64,000 bases of DNA from DAIDKA01 sp963726995 (GTDB taxonomy: Bacteria; Pseudomonadota; Gammaproteobacteria; Steroidobacterales; Steroidobacteraceae), in assembly GCA_963726995.1 (NCBI GenBank), contig CAVSEP010000006.1, forward strand, positions 1,364,001 to 1,428,000, read 5' to 3'. Numbering within the stretch: position 1 is the stretch's first letter; every line of letters begins with the position of its first letter. The translations under genes and the position numbers were made by a program. Below, piece by piece: positions 46,074 to 55,372 of the stretch. The notes under the pieces are model-generated. The model was not told the origin of the DNA and ran no database searches. It saw only the letters and a program-made list of their open reading frames with translations.

Positions 46074-46690
46074 TCATCCGATCCTTGGCGGCCGAGAAGC
46101 GTGTCGCGGGCCGCGCCGTACTCCTCGGGCGTATTGATGTTCGTCCAGCGCGCGCGGCTCGGGCTGCGTCAGCAGCAGGGCATCGGACTGGATCAGGAAC
46201 TTGCGCGGACAGTTCCTGCCGGTGTCGAGGTAGGCACGCAGGGCGGCGGCGGCGTGCGGCTCGTAGATGGCGCACAGCGGTTCCGGGAGTCCCTCATGGC
46301 GCCCGCCCTGATTGGAACGAAAGGCGGTGGCGACTGCGCGCCGGATCGCGATGCCGCGATCAGGAACTGCAGTACCCGCGCCTCCAGAAAGGGCAGATCA
46401 CAGGCCAGCACCAGCCAGGCCGCATCGGGCTGCAGCGCCTGGGCGGCGGCGATCCCGGCGATGGGACCCAGGCCGTCGCACGCATCGAGCACCTGGGGGT
46501 AGCGCGCGCGGGCGGGATCCGAGCGCTGGTCGGCACGCACGGATACGAAGGCCTGCTGCACGCAGGACCCCAGCAGGTCCATGGCGCGGTCGAGCTGATT
46601 TCGTCCCTGGTAGCTCAAGGCGGCCTTGTCACGCTGCATGCGCGTGCTTCGGCCTCCGGCCAGCACCAGGCCGTAGAGGGGGGGAGCCAT
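46074..46690 (-). CDS. mobA: Molybdenum cofactor guanylyltransferase, frameshifted
   Basis: Attaches GMP to the molybdenum cofactor. The N-terminal nucleotide-binding loop LVLAGGRSTRMQRDKAAL, the GLGPIAGI segment and the metal-binding LVLACDLPFLE are in one frame. After a shift near 46343 the middle continues as AVATAFRSNQGGR and EPLCAIYEPH. Near 46150 another shift is needed to reach the family's usual NINTPEEY close. Corrected length is about 200 aa. It sits between moaC and moaD. Confidence 0.85.
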
Positions 46691-46699
46691 GGGGGGATT

Positions 46700-47200
46700 T
46701 TACGGCCGGGAGGCCCGTCGGGTCGAACCGCGGCTGAAATCGCGCTTTCCGCCGGATTTCGCCAGCAGCCGGATGCCCGCGATTTCGATGTCGTGCGAGA
46801 GGGCCTTGCACATGTCATAGACCGTGAGGGCGGCAACCGTGGCCCCCGTCAAGGCCTCCATTTCCACGCCGGTGCGGCCCTGGACGGCGACGGTGCATAC
46901 GATCCGCAGCCCGCCGGGGGCCGGGCTCACCTCCAGTTTGCAGTTGTCCAGCGAGAGCGGGTGGCAGAACGGGATCAACTCGGAGGTGCGCTTGGCGGCC
47001 ATCACCCCGGCAATGATCGCGGTATCGAAGACCGGACCTTTCTTGGTGCGATGACCGCTCCTGCGCAGCGCCAGCAGCACCGCGCGCGGCAGGCGGATGC
47101 GCGCCTCCGCGCTCGCCTCCCGGCGGGTGAGCGCCTTGTCGCCGACATCCACCATGGTTGGTTGATTGCGCGCCGTCAGATGCGTGAGTCCCGATGCCAT
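46700..47200 (-). CDS. moaC: Cyclic pyranopterin monophosphate synthase
   Basis: The 166-aa enzyme completes conversion of the MoaA product to cPMP. Conserved parts: MVDVGDK near the N-terminus, KGPVFDTAIIAGVMAAKRTS, ELIPFCHPLSLDNCKLE, GVEMEALTGATVAALTVYDM and the active-site Lys in CKAL. The normal family start is near residue 6-15. It begins three bases after the moaA stop, so the genes are cotranscribed. Confidence 0.96.
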   Translation of the reverse strand: MASGLTHLTARNQPTMVDVGDKALTRREASAEARIRLPRAVLLALRRSGHRTKKGPVFDTAIIAGVMAAKRTSELIPFCHPLSLDNCKLEVSPAPGGLRIVCTVAVQGRTGVEMEALTGATVAALTVYDMCKALSHDIEIAGIRLLAKSGGKRDFSRGSTRRASRP

Positions 47201-47202
47201 GG

Positions 47203-48255
47203 TCAGCCGCCGATGTAGTACATCTCAACCTTGGTGTGATCGCCCGTGGCCTGGCGCAGGTTGGCGCGCAGTTCGCTGTAGCGGTCCTGGCGCCCGGACC
47301 AGACCTGCCCGATGAGTTTGGAGAGCTCATCATCCGTGGCGCCGGCGCGCAGCGGATCGCGCAGCGTGACGCCCTGCGCCGCGAACAGGCAGGTGTACAG
47401 TGCGCCATCCGAGGACAGGCGCGCCCGCGAGCAGTCGCCGCAGAAGGCCTGGGTAACCGAGGAAATGAAGCCCACTTCGCCGGCCCCGTCCGCAAAGGCA
47501 TAGCGGCGCGCGACTTCACCGCGGTAGTTGCGCTCCAATGGCGCAATGGGCCAGCGTGCGCTGATCAGCGCGACCAGTTCCCTGGACGGCACGACCCGCT
47601 CGGGCTCCCAGTGATTGCGGTTGCCGACATCCATGTATTCGATGAAGCGCACGATGACGCCGGTGCCGCGAAAACGTTCCACCAGATCAAGCACCGTGTG
47701 ATCGTTGACGCCGCGCTGGACCACGGCATTGACCTTGATCGGCAGCAGGTCCGCGCGCCGCGCCGCCTCGATGCCCGCGAGCACTTCCTCGACGCCGCCG
47801 AAGCCGCCGCTCATGCGGGCGAAGACTTCCGGGTCCAGGCTGTCGAGGCTGACGGTGATGCGATTGAGGCCCGCGGCCTTCAGCTCCGCCGCGTGGCGCT
47901 CCAGCAGGATGCCGTTGGTGGTCAGGGCGACATCCTCGACGCCCGCGATGCCGGTGAGATCCCCGACCAGGTCGGCGAGATTCGCGCGCAGCAACGGTTC
48001 TCCGCCGGTCAGCCGCAACTTGCGCACGCCCTGGGCGACGAACAGCCGCGCCAGGCGCAGGATTTCCTCGAACGACAGGCGCTGCGAGGATTTCAGGAAG
48101 CGGTAGCTTTCATGGAACTGCTCGCGCGGCATGCAGTACGGGCAGCGGAAGTTGCAGCGGTCCATGACCGAAATGCGCAGGTCCCGCAGCGGCCGCTCCA
48201 GGCGGTCGCGCGGACGCGGCGAATTCATCGGCACGACGACTTCGTGGGTGGCCAT
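47203..48255 (-). CDS. moaA: GTP 3',8-cyclase (radical SAM)
   Basis: First committed enzyme of molybdopterin synthesis. The radical-SAM cluster motif CNFRCPYC is in the N-terminal barrel (DLRISVMDRCNFRCPYCMP), with GGEPLLR. The second cluster in the C-terminal domain is FCGDCSRARLSSDGALYTCLF, and the protein ends with the functional Gly-Gly (YYIGG). At 350 aa it is full length. The ATG at 48255 lies six bases after the moeA stop. Confidence 0.97.
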   Translation of the reverse strand: MATHEVVVPMNSPRPRDRLERPLRDLRISVMDRCNFRCPYCMPREQFHESYRFLKSSQRLSFEEILRLARLFVAQGVRKLRLTGGEPLLRANLADLVGDLTGIAGVEDVALTTNGILLERHAAELKAAGLNRITVSLDSLDPEVFARMSGGFGGVEEVLAGIEAARRADLLPIKVNAVVQRGVNDHTVLDLVERFRGTGVIVRFIEYMDVGNRNHWEPERVVPSRELVALISARWPIAPLERNYRGEVARRYAFADGAGEVGFISSVTQAFCGDCSRARLSSDGALYTCLFAAQGVTLRDPLRAGATDDELSKLIGQVWSGRQDRYSELRANLRQATGDHTKVEMYYIGG

Positions 48256-48260
48256 CGGGA

Positions 48261-49506
48261 CTACCAGCGGAACAGGCGCGTCACGAAACCCTTGGGGTAG
48301 GTGTTCGGTCCGGCGGGAAGTTCCACGAAGCCATCGGTTCCGGCCAGCGAGGTGAAGTCCCCGGAGGTGTTGGTGGGGCGCGGCTGCGCCCAGTCCCGAC
48401 CCCAGTCATCGACCTCGGTGCGCACCGGCATGAACTGCACGAATTTCGAAGTCACGGTCACCGGCGCAGCCAGCGGAAATCCTGCGGATCACCGGATTCG
48501 TCTCGCCCATGGCGGCCAGCAGCCCCGGAATGACGTAGCGGCTGAGGCACACCTGGGTGGAGACGGGATTGCCGGGCAGCGCGAACACGGCCGGCCCGGA
48601 CTGCGCCACGCCGAACCACAGCGGCTTGCCGGGCCGCTGCGCGACCTTGTGGAACACGGTGCGCACGCCCAGCTCATTGAGCAGGGTCGGCACCAGGTCG
48701 AAGCGCCCCATCGACACTCCGCCGCTGAGGATGATCACATCGTGAGTATTCAGGTGCAGTTTCAGGCGGGCGCGCATCTCATCGCGGTCATCGCGCACGT
48801 GGTCATCCGCGACGCGCTGGAAGCCGTGCCGGCGCAAGGCCGCGATGATGCCGTAGACATTCGAGCGCCGCACCTGGTAGGGCAGCACCGGCTCGCCCGG
48901 TTCAACAAGTTCATTGCCCGTCGAGAGGACCGCCAGCATGGGCTGGGCGCTGACGCGCACTCGCGCCATGCCCGCACCGGCCGCCATCGCCACATCCGGC
49001 GGGCTCATGCGCGTGCCGGCTTCCAGCAGCAGGGCGCCCTGGCGCGAGTCGCTGCCGCGGCGGTGCACATGGTCCCAGGGGGCAATGATCGCTCCGTCCT
49101 TGAGGCGGGCGACGCCCGCGCTGACGGAGATTTCCTCGACGGGAACCACCGCATCGCAACCCGCCGGCAGCATGGCGCCGGTCATGGCCTCGATGCAGCC
49201 GGTGCTTTCAGCCAGGGTCAATGGGGCATCGCCGGCGGCCTGCACGGCCTCGATGCGGAAGGTACGTCGTCCGTCGCGGACCGCGGCGCTGTCCAAGGCG
49301 ATGCCATCCATGGCGACCCGATCAAACGGGGGCTGATCGCGCTCGCCATAGATGTTCTCGCGCAATACGGCGCCGGCACATTGCACCAGCGGCAGCGACT
49401 CGATCGGCAGGCAGCTGAGGTTCTCGCTGATCAGTCGATCGGCCTGTGCCGGGACCAGGAGTCCCGGCACGGTTGAGTCGGTCTGCGCGGGTGCCGGCGT
49501 GTTCAC
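48261..49506 (-). CDS. moeA: Molybdopterin molybdenumtransferase, one frameshift
   Basis: Inserts molybdate into adenylated molybdopterin. Domain order is normal: an N-terminal region with RDQPPFDRVAMDGIAL, the middle domain GAMLPAGCDAVVPVEE, the MPT-binding domain with STGNELVEPGEP, NVYGIIAAL, ILSGGVSMGRFD and FALPGNPVS. The C-terminal beta domain (SKFVQFMPV, GDFTSLAGTDGFVELPAG) follows a frameshift near 48477. Length about 415 aa. The start is a GTG. No molybdenum-cofactor riboswitch is seen upstream. Confidence 0.93.
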
Positions 49507-49545
49507 CTTCTGGGTGCCGTGCCTTGCTGCGGCCCTGGGGCCGCG

Positions 49546-49938
49546 TTAGTTCGCGTGCGCGGCCTTGAAGGCCTTGATCTGATCGTTGAAGCGGGTGGTC
49601 ACCGTCTGCGCCTCATCCACGGCGGCATCGTTCTTCTGCTGCAGGACCTTGTCCAGTTCCGTCTTCTGCGATTCCTTCTTGTCCGCCGCGAGGGCCGGAT
49701 CGATCTTGGCGACCGCCGCATCGTGGTCGCTCTTCAGGCAATCGGTGTACTTGGCCACGAGGTCGTTGTAGGCGCGCATGGTCTTCATGCCGGCCAGCAT
49801 CTCTTCCTTGGTCGCCTTCGTGCCGTCGGGAATTCTTTCCGGCGCCTTCGGGTAAATGCAGCTGGCCGAAGCCTGCGCCGCGACAACCAGAGCGGCAAAA
49901 GCCAGCGAAGAGGCCAGCACGGTGGAACGGAACTTCAT
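49546..49938 (-). CDS. Small exported helical protein of unknown function
   Basis: A 130-aa product from the ATG at 49938, with G-rich ribosome site. The signal peptide (LASSLAFAALVVAAQASA) is followed by one Cys pair (SCIYPKAPERIP, TDCLKSD) and long Lys/Asp/Ala-rich helices suggesting a coiled coil. I do not recognise the family. It is the last gene before a 324-base gap that ends at the tRNA. Confidence 0.7.
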   Translation of the reverse strand: MKFRSTVLASSLAFAALVVAAQASASCIYPKAPERIPDGTKATKEEMLAGMKTMRAYNDLVAKYTDCLKSDHDAAVAKIDPALAADKKESQKTELDKVLQQKNDAAVDEAQTVTTRFNDQIKAFKAAHAN

Positions 49939-50262
49939 ACGGAAACCCCCCTGAATTGTAAGAAACTCTCGCCACGGCGCGCCTGGTGTGGGGCGCCCGG
50001 GGGTCCATATTAAGCGATTTTCGCGCGAACCCGAGCGCCGATGTCCGGGTCCGCAGCCTAGGCGCAGGTTATGGCCCCTGGCGGTCCACAATGGGGCACG
50101 GCCTTTGCCAAGGCTTTCGGCGGGGGTGCCGCCGGCCGGCCCGGGCGGCGCCCGCCGGGCGCAGGCTGCGGCGGCGGGTAGGGCAAGGAACGGCCCCGTG
50201 TTTACCCATACGGATTGGAATTCGGTAGCCTATGTCACCTCCGGCGGCCGTCCGGAGCCAAA
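49939..50262. other. Intergenic region before tRNA-Arg
   Basis: No convincing gene. The left part is the leader of the small exported gene (minus strand). The middle is very GC-rich, with a compact inverted repeat CGGGC-GGC-GCCCG at 50142-50154 that could end or insulate transcription. A possible tRNA promoter lies at the right end. Confidence 0.5.
50201..50231 (+). promoter_or_regulatory. Possible promoter of tRNA-Arg
   Basis: TTTACC (50201-50206) and TAGCCT (50226-50231) are 19 bases apart, placing a start about 25 bases before the tRNA. Both hexamers are weak matches to sigma70 consensus. Confidence 0.25.
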
Positions 50263-50339
50263 GCGCCCGTAGCTCAGTTGGATAGAGCATCAGGCTTCGA
50301 ACCTGAGGGTCGGGAGTTCGAATCTCTCCGGGCGCGCCA
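50263..50339 (+). tRNA. tRNA-Arg (anticodon TCG)
   Basis: A 77-base cloverleaf with encoded CCA. The acceptor stem GCGCCCG pairs with CGGGCGC, followed by discriminator G and CCA. The D arm is GCTCAGTTGGATAGAGC; the anticodon stem TCAGG/CCTGA holds loop CTTCGAA (anticodon TCG, reading CGA codons); the T arm is GGGAGTTCGAATCTCTC. It stands alone, with no integrase nearby. Confidence 0.96.
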
Positions 50340-50470
50340 TTGATTTCATATGTCTGGTCCGCGGCAGCGCGCCGTCTGTTAACTCGCGGACTGTGACGTG
50401 CTGCCGGACAGATCCGCCCGGCGCGGGTGATATGCAAGCTCCATAGGACGAGTCTTCTTGCGGCAGGCCC

Positions 50471-51679
50471 ATGCCACGGCACATTTTGTTGGTCGGTGAT
50501 GACGCGCGGCGGCTACAGGCCCAGGCCGCGCTGCCCCGTGCCCATCATTGGGTCACGGGCTTCGCCGGCAATGGTGCGCACGCCATGCTGGAACTGGAAC
50601 GCCAGCCCCAGGATGTGGTGGTCGCCGACGTGGAGGCCCTCACGGCGGACGGCGAAGCCCTGCTGATTGCCGTCAGCGAGCGTTGGCCCTGGACGTCGCG
50701 GATCGCGATTTCCGGCAGCCTCGATTGCACGAACCAGCCCTATCAGGTGCCGTTTCCGGCGGCCCACCAGTACATCAACCGGGAATGCGCGGCGGACGAA
50801 TTCCACGAGGCCGTCGAACGCTGCCTGCGGCTGCAGGACTTCCTCTCGCACCCGGGCCTGCGCCAGCTCATCGGCGGCATCCGCCAGCTGCCCTCGCGGC
50901 CGCGCACCTTCGCCCGTCTGCAGGTGATGATGGCGCACAAGAACGTCACGCCGAAGAAGATCTGCGCGGTCATCGAGGCGGATGCCGCGATCACCGCCAA
51001 GGTGCTGCAGCTGGCCAACTGCGCGCTGTTTCATGACCAGGATCGCGTCCGCAGCATCGAGCAGGCGCTGATCCGGCTGGGCTTCTCGGGCGTGCGCAAT
51101 CTGGTGATGTGTTCCGAGGTGCTGGCCGGCTGGAGCGGGGCGCGCGGCAGCGACGTGAACCTAGATTCCATGCAGGCGCATGTGCAGCGCGTGGCCCGGG
51201 TCACCGCCGCCCTGACGTCCGGGACGCCCTGCAACGACGAGGCGGTGCTGGCCGCCTTCCTGCACGACATCGGCTACTGGGTGCTGGTGCAGGAGCGTCC
51301 GGAGGAACTGGATCGGGCCGCGGCCATGGCGCTGGCCGAGGACATCCCGATGCACGAGGCGGAACGGCGCGTGCTGGGCACTTCACATGCGGAGATCGGC
51401 GCCTATCTGCTGGGATTGTGGGGAATGCCGAACACGCTGGTCGAAGCGATCGCCCATCACCACACTCCGGAACGCGCCGATGTCCGGCGGTTCAACTCCC
51501 TCTCGGCGCTCGCCGTTGCCCTGGCACTGTCCGGGACGGACGACTCCGACGCCTTCGCCAGTCCGCCGCGGCGCAATGGCGTGGTGGGACAGGATTTCTA
51601 CGAACAGCTCGAAGGCTGTCCGTTTGACTGGATCGACGCCGAAAAGCTGGCGATGGCGTGCCTGGCCGAGGCGGATTAG
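50471..51679 (+). CDS. Receiver-HDOD signalling protein
   Basis: The 402-aa protein begins with a receiver-like domain (HILLVGDDARRLQAQ, candidate acceptor Asp in VVVADVEALTADGE). From about residue 140 there is an HDOD domain (RTFARLQVMMAHKNVTPKKICAVIEADAAITAKVLQLANCALF and IEQALIRLGFSGVRNLVM). The HD doublet in AAFLHDIGYWVLVQE is retained, with HHH in the later AIAHHHTPE. HDOD proteins act in signal transduction, motility and stress, and metal-dependent activity is usually lost or unproven. It converges on the TonB gene, with four bases overlapping. Confidence 0.88.
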   Translation: MPRHILLVGDDARRLQAQAALPRAHHWVTGFAGNGAHAMLELERQPQDVVVADVEALTADGEALLIAVSERWPWTSRIAISGSLDCTNQPYQVPFPAAHQYINRECAADEFHEAVERCLRLQDFLSHPGLRQLIGGIRQLPSRPRTFARLQVMMAHKNVTPKKICAVIEADAAITAKVLQLANCALFHDQDRVRSIEQALIRLGFSGVRNLVMCSEVLAGWSGARGSDVNLDSMQAHVQRVARVTAALTSGTPCNDEAVLAAFLHDIGYWVLVQERPEELDRAAAMALAEDIPMHEAERRVLGTSHAEIGAYLLGLWGMPNTLVEAIAHHHTPERADVRRFNSLSALAVALALSGTDDSDAFASPPRRNGVVGQDFYEQLEGCPFDWIDAEKLAMACLAEAD

Positions 51680-52561
51680 TTCAGCACGAACCGGATCCGA
51701 TACGGATAACAGGAACTCACGGGCCGGCCATCATCGGTGCTGGGTCGATAGTGCCCGGAGCCGGCCCTGGCCAGATTCAAGGCGCCATCGTCGATGCGGC
51801 GACTGCCTGATGAAAGGGCGAGCGTCGGTTGGGAAGTGAGGCGGCCTGCGGTATCCACGCACACCTGCACGGTCGCGGCTCCCGTTTCCGCAATGCGCCG
51901 CGAAATGGCCGGATAGTAGTCATCGGTGTCCGGAAAGCCAGGGCCGGGGCCGCCGATAACGCGATGCGGCGTCGAGGGAGCAACTCGCGGCTCATCACCC
52001 CGGATGCCGTCAACGCGGTCCGGCGTGCGGGCGGGGTCGACCGGGGGGAAGTCGATGTTCGGGGTCCCCACTACCGGAGGTTCCCAAGTGGTGATGAATT
52101 TGATCTTGTGGTCGGTGGCCGCGGCAGCCGGTGGCGGCTGCGGTCTGGCGGGGTCCGAAAACGAAGCTTGAATGACCCGCGGCAGCGAAGCGGCAACCTG
52201 CTGGGCACGTCCTGAGGCAAGCGCATAGATCAGCAGCACGTGCAGTGCTGCAATTGTCAGAAAGATGAGGGTACGGCGCGAGAGCTGCGGCAAGCTGTGC
52301 GGCAGATCGGCCCAGCTGGGGCCAGGGCCGGCTCACCGAGCCGGCGGTCGCCAGTTGCGGCACGCGAAAATCACGGCTGATGACGGCCGTCGCCCAGCAG
52401 CATCCCAGCGCCAGACTCAGGCGCGAGAGCGGCGCCGACCGCGATTGAAGATCGGCCAGCCATTCCTCTTCGAGTCGGTCGGCGAGCGCCGCCGGGGCCT
52501 TGCCGGCGGCGTGCTCGATCAGTCGTTGTGCCGGGTCACCCAGGTAGTTGCGCGTTTTCAT
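51676..52561 (-). CDS. TonB-like energy transducer with N-terminal cytoplasmic extension, frameshifted
   Basis: The first 85 residues (APAALADRLEEEWLADLQSR and LSLALGCCWATAV) are a small helical domain of the kind found with PadR partners. After a frameshift at the GGGG run 52318-52321, the frame gives SWADLPHSLPQLSRRTL, a TM helix (IFLTIAALHVLLIYALASG), a Pro-rich periplasmic linker and a C-terminal TonB domain (YYPAISRRIAETGAATVQVCVDTAGRL). Removing one base yields a protein of about 294 aa, so I treat it as one gene. If the shift is real, the downstream part could start at an ATG at 52293. It is coupled to the PadR gene (ATGA). Confidence 0.75.
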
Positions 52562-52863
52562 GCGGTAACTCCTCGACCAAAGCTTGCGAAGACCTCGCTG
52601 GCGCGGGCCAGGCCGCCCGGGGTCAGCCGATACAGACGGCGGCGCGGGCGTCCCACCTGTGCCGGATTCACGGCCTCCCAGCGACTGACGAACCAGCCCG
52701 CCGCCTCCAGGCGCAGCAGAATTGGGTACAAGGTGCCCGAAGCCAACTGTGCGCGCTTCTGCACATCCGCACCCGCGAGTTCGTCGACAGGGTTGTCGAG
52801 AAACGCCTCCAGCACCCGCAGGGTCTGCAGCGACATACGAACATCTTTATCCGCCCTACCCAT
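52558..52863 (-). CDS. PadR family transcriptional regulator
   Basis: The 101-aa product is a compact winged-helix regulator: LQTLRVLEAFLDNP, then QLASGTLYPILLRLEAAGW and the wing GRPRRRLYRLTPGGLARA. The ATG at 52863 is preferred over an upstream start because conservation begins right after it. The stop overlaps the TonB-like gene. By precedent for this two-gene layout it represses its own operon and the ligand is unknown. Confidence 0.9.
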   Translation of the reverse strand: MGRADKDVRMSLQTLRVLEAFLDNPVDELAGADVQKRAQLASGTLYPILLRLEAAGWFVSRWEAVNPAQVGRPRRRLYRLTPGGLARASEVFASFGRGVTA

Positions 52864-52997
52864 GATCGTAAGTCTACATAGGGTCCGTTGAGAAAGCAAC
52901 AGCGCGCCATGTGGGTGTGACGCGGTTCCGCTTTTTCGGGTCATCCGCTTGCCCGCCGCTGCGTTGCTGGTAATACCGGTATGGAAGGAGAGCGCCA

Positions 52998-53834
52998 TTG
53001 AAGGGATTTTCGCTGCCGCAAATCGCCTGGGCCCTGATTCTGGCGTGTGCGCTGCCCGCGAGCGACTGCTGGGCGGACCCGGTGTCAGCCGTGCAGTTGC
53101 TGCGGGTCAGCGGCTGCGGCGGCATGGCGCCGGCCTCACTGCCCCTGCAGCGCAGCGGGCTGCTGGACCGCGCCGCGGGCCTGTGGGCGGGGGGCGGATC
53201 ACCGGGCGCTGCGGCTGCGGCCAGCGGCTATCGCGCACAGCTGGCCGTGGGCCTGCGCCTGCGGGGTCCCGACGATTCGATTCTGCAGTCCATGCGCGGC
53301 ACACGCTGCCAGGCGCTGCGGCAGCCGGCGCTGCGTGACCTGGGGGTCTTTCATCAGGGCGCGGAAACCTGGCTGGTCCTGGCATCCCCCGAGCGCGCCG
53401 GCAGGGAAACTTCCGCATCCGCCGCGCGGGTGCTGCAGCTGGTCAACGAAGTTCGTGCCGCCGGCAGCCGCTGTGGCGCGCAGTCATACGGACCCGCGGC
53501 ACCGCTGCAGGCATCCCGAACTCTCGACGGCATTGCCGCCCGGCACGCGATGGACATGGCGAGCCACGACTATTTTGAACACGTCGATCTGCACGGCAAC
53601 ACACCGGCGGACCGGGTGCGCGCCGCGGGCTATCGGGAAAAACTGGTCGGGGAGAACATTGCCTATGGCCCGACCTCTGCCGAGGAAGTTGTGGAGGGTT
53701 GGATGCACAGTACCGGCCACTGCGAAAACATCATGGACCCGAGATTCATCGAAATGGGGTTGGCGGCGGCGCGCGGCGAGGGTTCGCGTCACGGCCTGTA
53801 CTGGGATCAGGTGCTGGCGGAACCGCTCAGGTAG
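52998..53834 (+). CDS. Exported CAP/SCP domain protein
   Basis: Translation starts at TTG, with GGAGAG eight bases upstream. The 278-aa protein has a signal peptide (AWALILACALPASDCWA) and a C-terminal CAP domain from about residue 155: LVNEVRAAGSRCGAQS, ARHAMDMASHDYFEHVDLHGNTPADRVRAAGY, VGENIAYGP and GWMHSTGHCENIMDP. The CAP cavity His and Glu residues are present (HDYFEH, GEN, GWMHS, GHCENIM). The N-terminal half is unique, with several cysteines. The role of secreted bacterial CAP proteins is poorly known. Confidence 0.85.
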   Translation: MKGFSLPQIAWALILACALPASDCWADPVSAVQLLRVSGCGGMAPASLPLQRSGLLDRAAGLWAGGGSPGAAAAASGYRAQLAVGLRLRGPDDSILQSMRGTRCQALRQPALRDLGVFHQGAETWLVLASPERAGRETSASAARVLQLVNEVRAAGSRCGAQSYGPAAPLQASRTLDGIAARHAMDMASHDYFEHVDLHGNTPADRVRAAGYREKLVGENIAYGPTSAEEVVEGWMHSTGHCENIMDPRFIEMGLAAARGEGSRHGLYWDQVLAEPLR

Positions 53835-53837
53835 CGA

Positions 53838-55338
53838 TCAGAACGTGTACTTCAGGCGCAATTCGCCTGATCCCTGTGAGCCCTGCGCGGGCCGCGGCTG
53901 GTCGCTCGAGTAGCGTAGCGCGGCATCCACGGTGAAATGCTCCAGCAGCGGAAAGCTGGCGCGAACTTCGCCGATGTCCACGGGTACCGCGGCCGAACTC
54001 ACGTAGCTGATGCTGCTGTACACCGCAGTACCGGGCGGTGGCGCGACATCGATATCGGCATGGTGATAGCTGAGCGTCCAGCGTGACATTGTGGGCACCC
54101 AGCCAGCTGGCCTGCAGTGTCGCGAGTTTTGAATCGGTATCCAGGCTGAAGCCCAGCGCACGGTCCCGATAGCGCATGCCGCCTGGGTACTTGTAGTCGT
54201 TGTAGGCGAATCCGTAGAAATAAGTCTCCGAAGCTGAAGATGTGCAGAGGTCGGGATGCTGTCGGTGAATTCCGCCGTGATGCGCACGCGCGTCTGTCCG
54301 ACAGGCACCCACCCGGTAAAGCCGAACAGATGGCTGGTCCCGGAGTGGTAGAACGGATTGGAGTCCTCGTTCATCACCTGCATGTAAACCGACACATCAA
54401 CGGCGCCAAGCTTGCGGCTGTACTTGATGTCGAAATCGCCCTGGTCGTTGGTCTTGCTGGGATGTGACGCGCTGTTACTCAGGTTGAAGTAGTTGAGCGG
54501 GTTGCAGGGGTGGCCGCGGCCACATGACTCGTCCATGCGTTCCAGGCCGATATCCAGGCCCGGGTGCCGGGTTGAAGTTGAAGCGCAGGCCATCCACCAG
54601 CGTGTGATTGGGAAGCCCGTCCCCATCCAGCACGCCGACAAAGAACTCGGCCTGCCACGGGCCCATCCAGGACAGCCACTTGGACTTGAACGGACTGGTA
54701 TCAATGCGCGAGATTCCAATCTGCGGAATCGGTCGCGCGTTGTTCGACATGGACAGCGCGGAGATCCAGCCCGGGCCCCACCAGTGCGTCATGTAACCCG
54801 CATAGACTGCCGTGCCATTGAGCTGCTTGGCGATGTAGGTGCCATCGAGCATTACCGTCTGCGTGTCGAAGTGATCGTGCGACTGCATTCCCGCCGACAG
54901 CTGGATGAAAGTCGACTCACCGTTCCAGGACAGCGTGCCCTGGGTCTGCACGTTCTGGCGGCCCAGCGCATCGAAGCCGCGCACGATTTCGGGCGCGTTG
55001 CTGGCATCGAAGTAGGCTGAGAGGCTCGAGGTGTCCTGGGCCATCTGGCCCGCGGCCTGGTGACGGATGCGCTCGGCGGCTTCGACGACCGCGGGGGGTT
55101 GGCCCATCAGCGAGCCGCTGACCGCGAGCCGGTCGAGAATGCGCGTCCAGGGCAGCGGCCACTGGGTCGTGAGATTGTCGATCACGCCGGCCATTGCCAG
55201 GGTCTCGATATCGGTACGCAGCTGCGCATCGCCCACTTCAGCCCAGGGCGCGGCGCGGGCGTTCGTGAGCCCCAGGACCAGGACTCCCATGGCGAGCGTG
55301 CGCAGCACGGCGCGCGCGGCATCAACAGGCAAATTCAT
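53838..55338 (-). CDS. Capsule-assembly Wzi-like outer membrane protein, frameshifted
   Basis: A signal peptide follows the ATG at 55338 (LRTLAMGVLVLGLTNARA). The start of the mature protein includes the small helical bundle typical of Wzi (DAQLRTDIETLAMAGVIDNLTTQWPLPW), and the barrel has the diagnostic THWWGPGWISALSMSNNARPIPQIG. Three frame changes (near 54560, 54240, 54080) link conserved barrel strands down to a C-terminus ending in Phe (GELRLKYTF), the usual beta-barrel assembly signal. Wzi anchors capsule polysaccharide; here no capsule genes are adjacent, so a surface polysaccharide or other ligand is inferred. Confidence 0.82.
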
Positions 55339-55372
55339 GGGGGTTACTTTATCCCAGCAAGTGACTTTGTGC

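Noticed and set aside
50263..50339. tRNA-Arg as a mobile-element attachment site
   Set aside because: No integrase, no repeated 3' tRNA fragment and ordinary composition on both sides.
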